NCBI GenBank assembly: GCA_002409585.1
Contig: DHNP01000018.1
Coordinates: 1-23,108 of the forward strand
Reading direction: 5' to 3'
Length of the DNA stretch: 23,108 nt
Source: Ruminococcaceae bacterium UBA5413
GTDB lineage: Bacteria; Bacillota; Clostridia; Oscillospirales; Acutalibacteraceae
How positions within the stretch are numbered: the first letter of the stretch is position 1; each line of letters starts with the position of its first letter. Shown here in pieces: positions 23,007 to 23,108 of the stretch. The notes beneath the pieces were generated by a model, which worked only from the letters and a program-made list of their open reading frames with translations, had not been told where the DNA came from and searched no databases. The position numbers and the translations under genes were made by a program.

Positions 23007-23029
23007 AATAAAGTCGCTGACAGGAGTAC

Positions 23030-23106
23030 GGGAGCATAGCTCAGCTGGTTAGAGCACCTGCCTTACAAGCAGGGGGTCATAGGTTCGAGTCCTATTGTTC
23101 CCACCA
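23030..23106 (+). tRNA. tRNA-Val (anticodon TAC)
   Basis: Cloverleaf fits: acceptor GGGAGCA with TGTTCCC (one G-T pair), D arm GCTC with GAGC, anticodon arm CCTGC with GCAGG around CTTACAA, and T arm ATAGG with CCTAT around TTCGAGT. The anticodon is TAC at 23064-23066, reading GUA. The 3' CCA (23104-23106) is encoded. A 5-base variable loop is present. Confidence 0.96.
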
Positions 23107-23108
23107 AA

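Noticed and set aside
1..23108. CRISPR array, insertion sequence, prophage or attachment site
   Set aside because: No regularly spaced direct repeats, transposase or integrase genes, or duplicated target sites were seen; the tRNA at the end has no duplicated 3' fragment in the window.

Overview
The window reads as chromosomal DNA of a Gram-positive, endospore-forming, plant-glycan-using anaerobe, most likely a clostridial lineage near the Oscillospiraceae/Ruminococcaceae. The evidence is strong AGGAGG-type ribosome binding sites, frequent TTG starts, sporulation genes (bofA, spoIID), a LicT/PTS beta-glucoside operon, and a cellobiose phosphorylase of clostridial type. The lineage is an inference from gene content. 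No phage, insertion sequence or CRISPR array is visible.

Bases 1-4600, plus strand: a beta-glucoside PTS operon. A LicT-type antiterminator (cut at its 5' end by the window edge) is followed by a RAT element overlapping an intrinsic terminator, then EIIBC, a free EIIA and a GH1 6-phospho-beta-glucosidase. This imports beta-glucosides such as cellobiose as 6-phosphates and hydrolyses them. A more AT-rich lipoprotein carboxylesterase follows (4863-6608), behind its own structured leader and an 18-bp palindrome.

Bases 6700-15420: a second beta-glucan system. On the minus strand are a LacI-family repressor, a solute-binding lipoprotein, two CUT1 permeases and, beyond a terminator, a mutarotase. 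Divergent from these is a GH94 cellobiose phosphorylase. The 0.5-kb divergent region has a perfect 22-bp palindrome and two degenerate copies, one sitting on the repressor's own promoter. The logic is ABC import of cellobiose or cellodextrin, phosphorolysis to glucose-1-phosphate plus glucose, and mutarotation of the sugar. No ABC ATPase is encoded here, so a shared MsmK-type ATPase elsewhere is implied.

Bases 15430-18650, plus strand: housekeeping and small proteins. These are a DegV fatty-acid-binding protein, KsgA overlapped by a two-TM small membrane protein, then a YaaL (DUF2508)-BofA pair. SpoIID runs convergently on the minus strand (18676-19680).

Bases 19700-22500: citrate synthase behind a good promoter and a roughly 175-nt structured leader, followed 27 bp later by an unrecognised 8-TM membrane protein with a low-complexity tail; tandem terminators end this unit. 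The window closes with a TrpR-like YerC/YecD regulator and a tRNA-Val(UAC).

No wholly new system is evident. The best leads are the three-site LacI operator array, the structured leader and unknown membrane partner of citrate synthase, and the unusual esterase.
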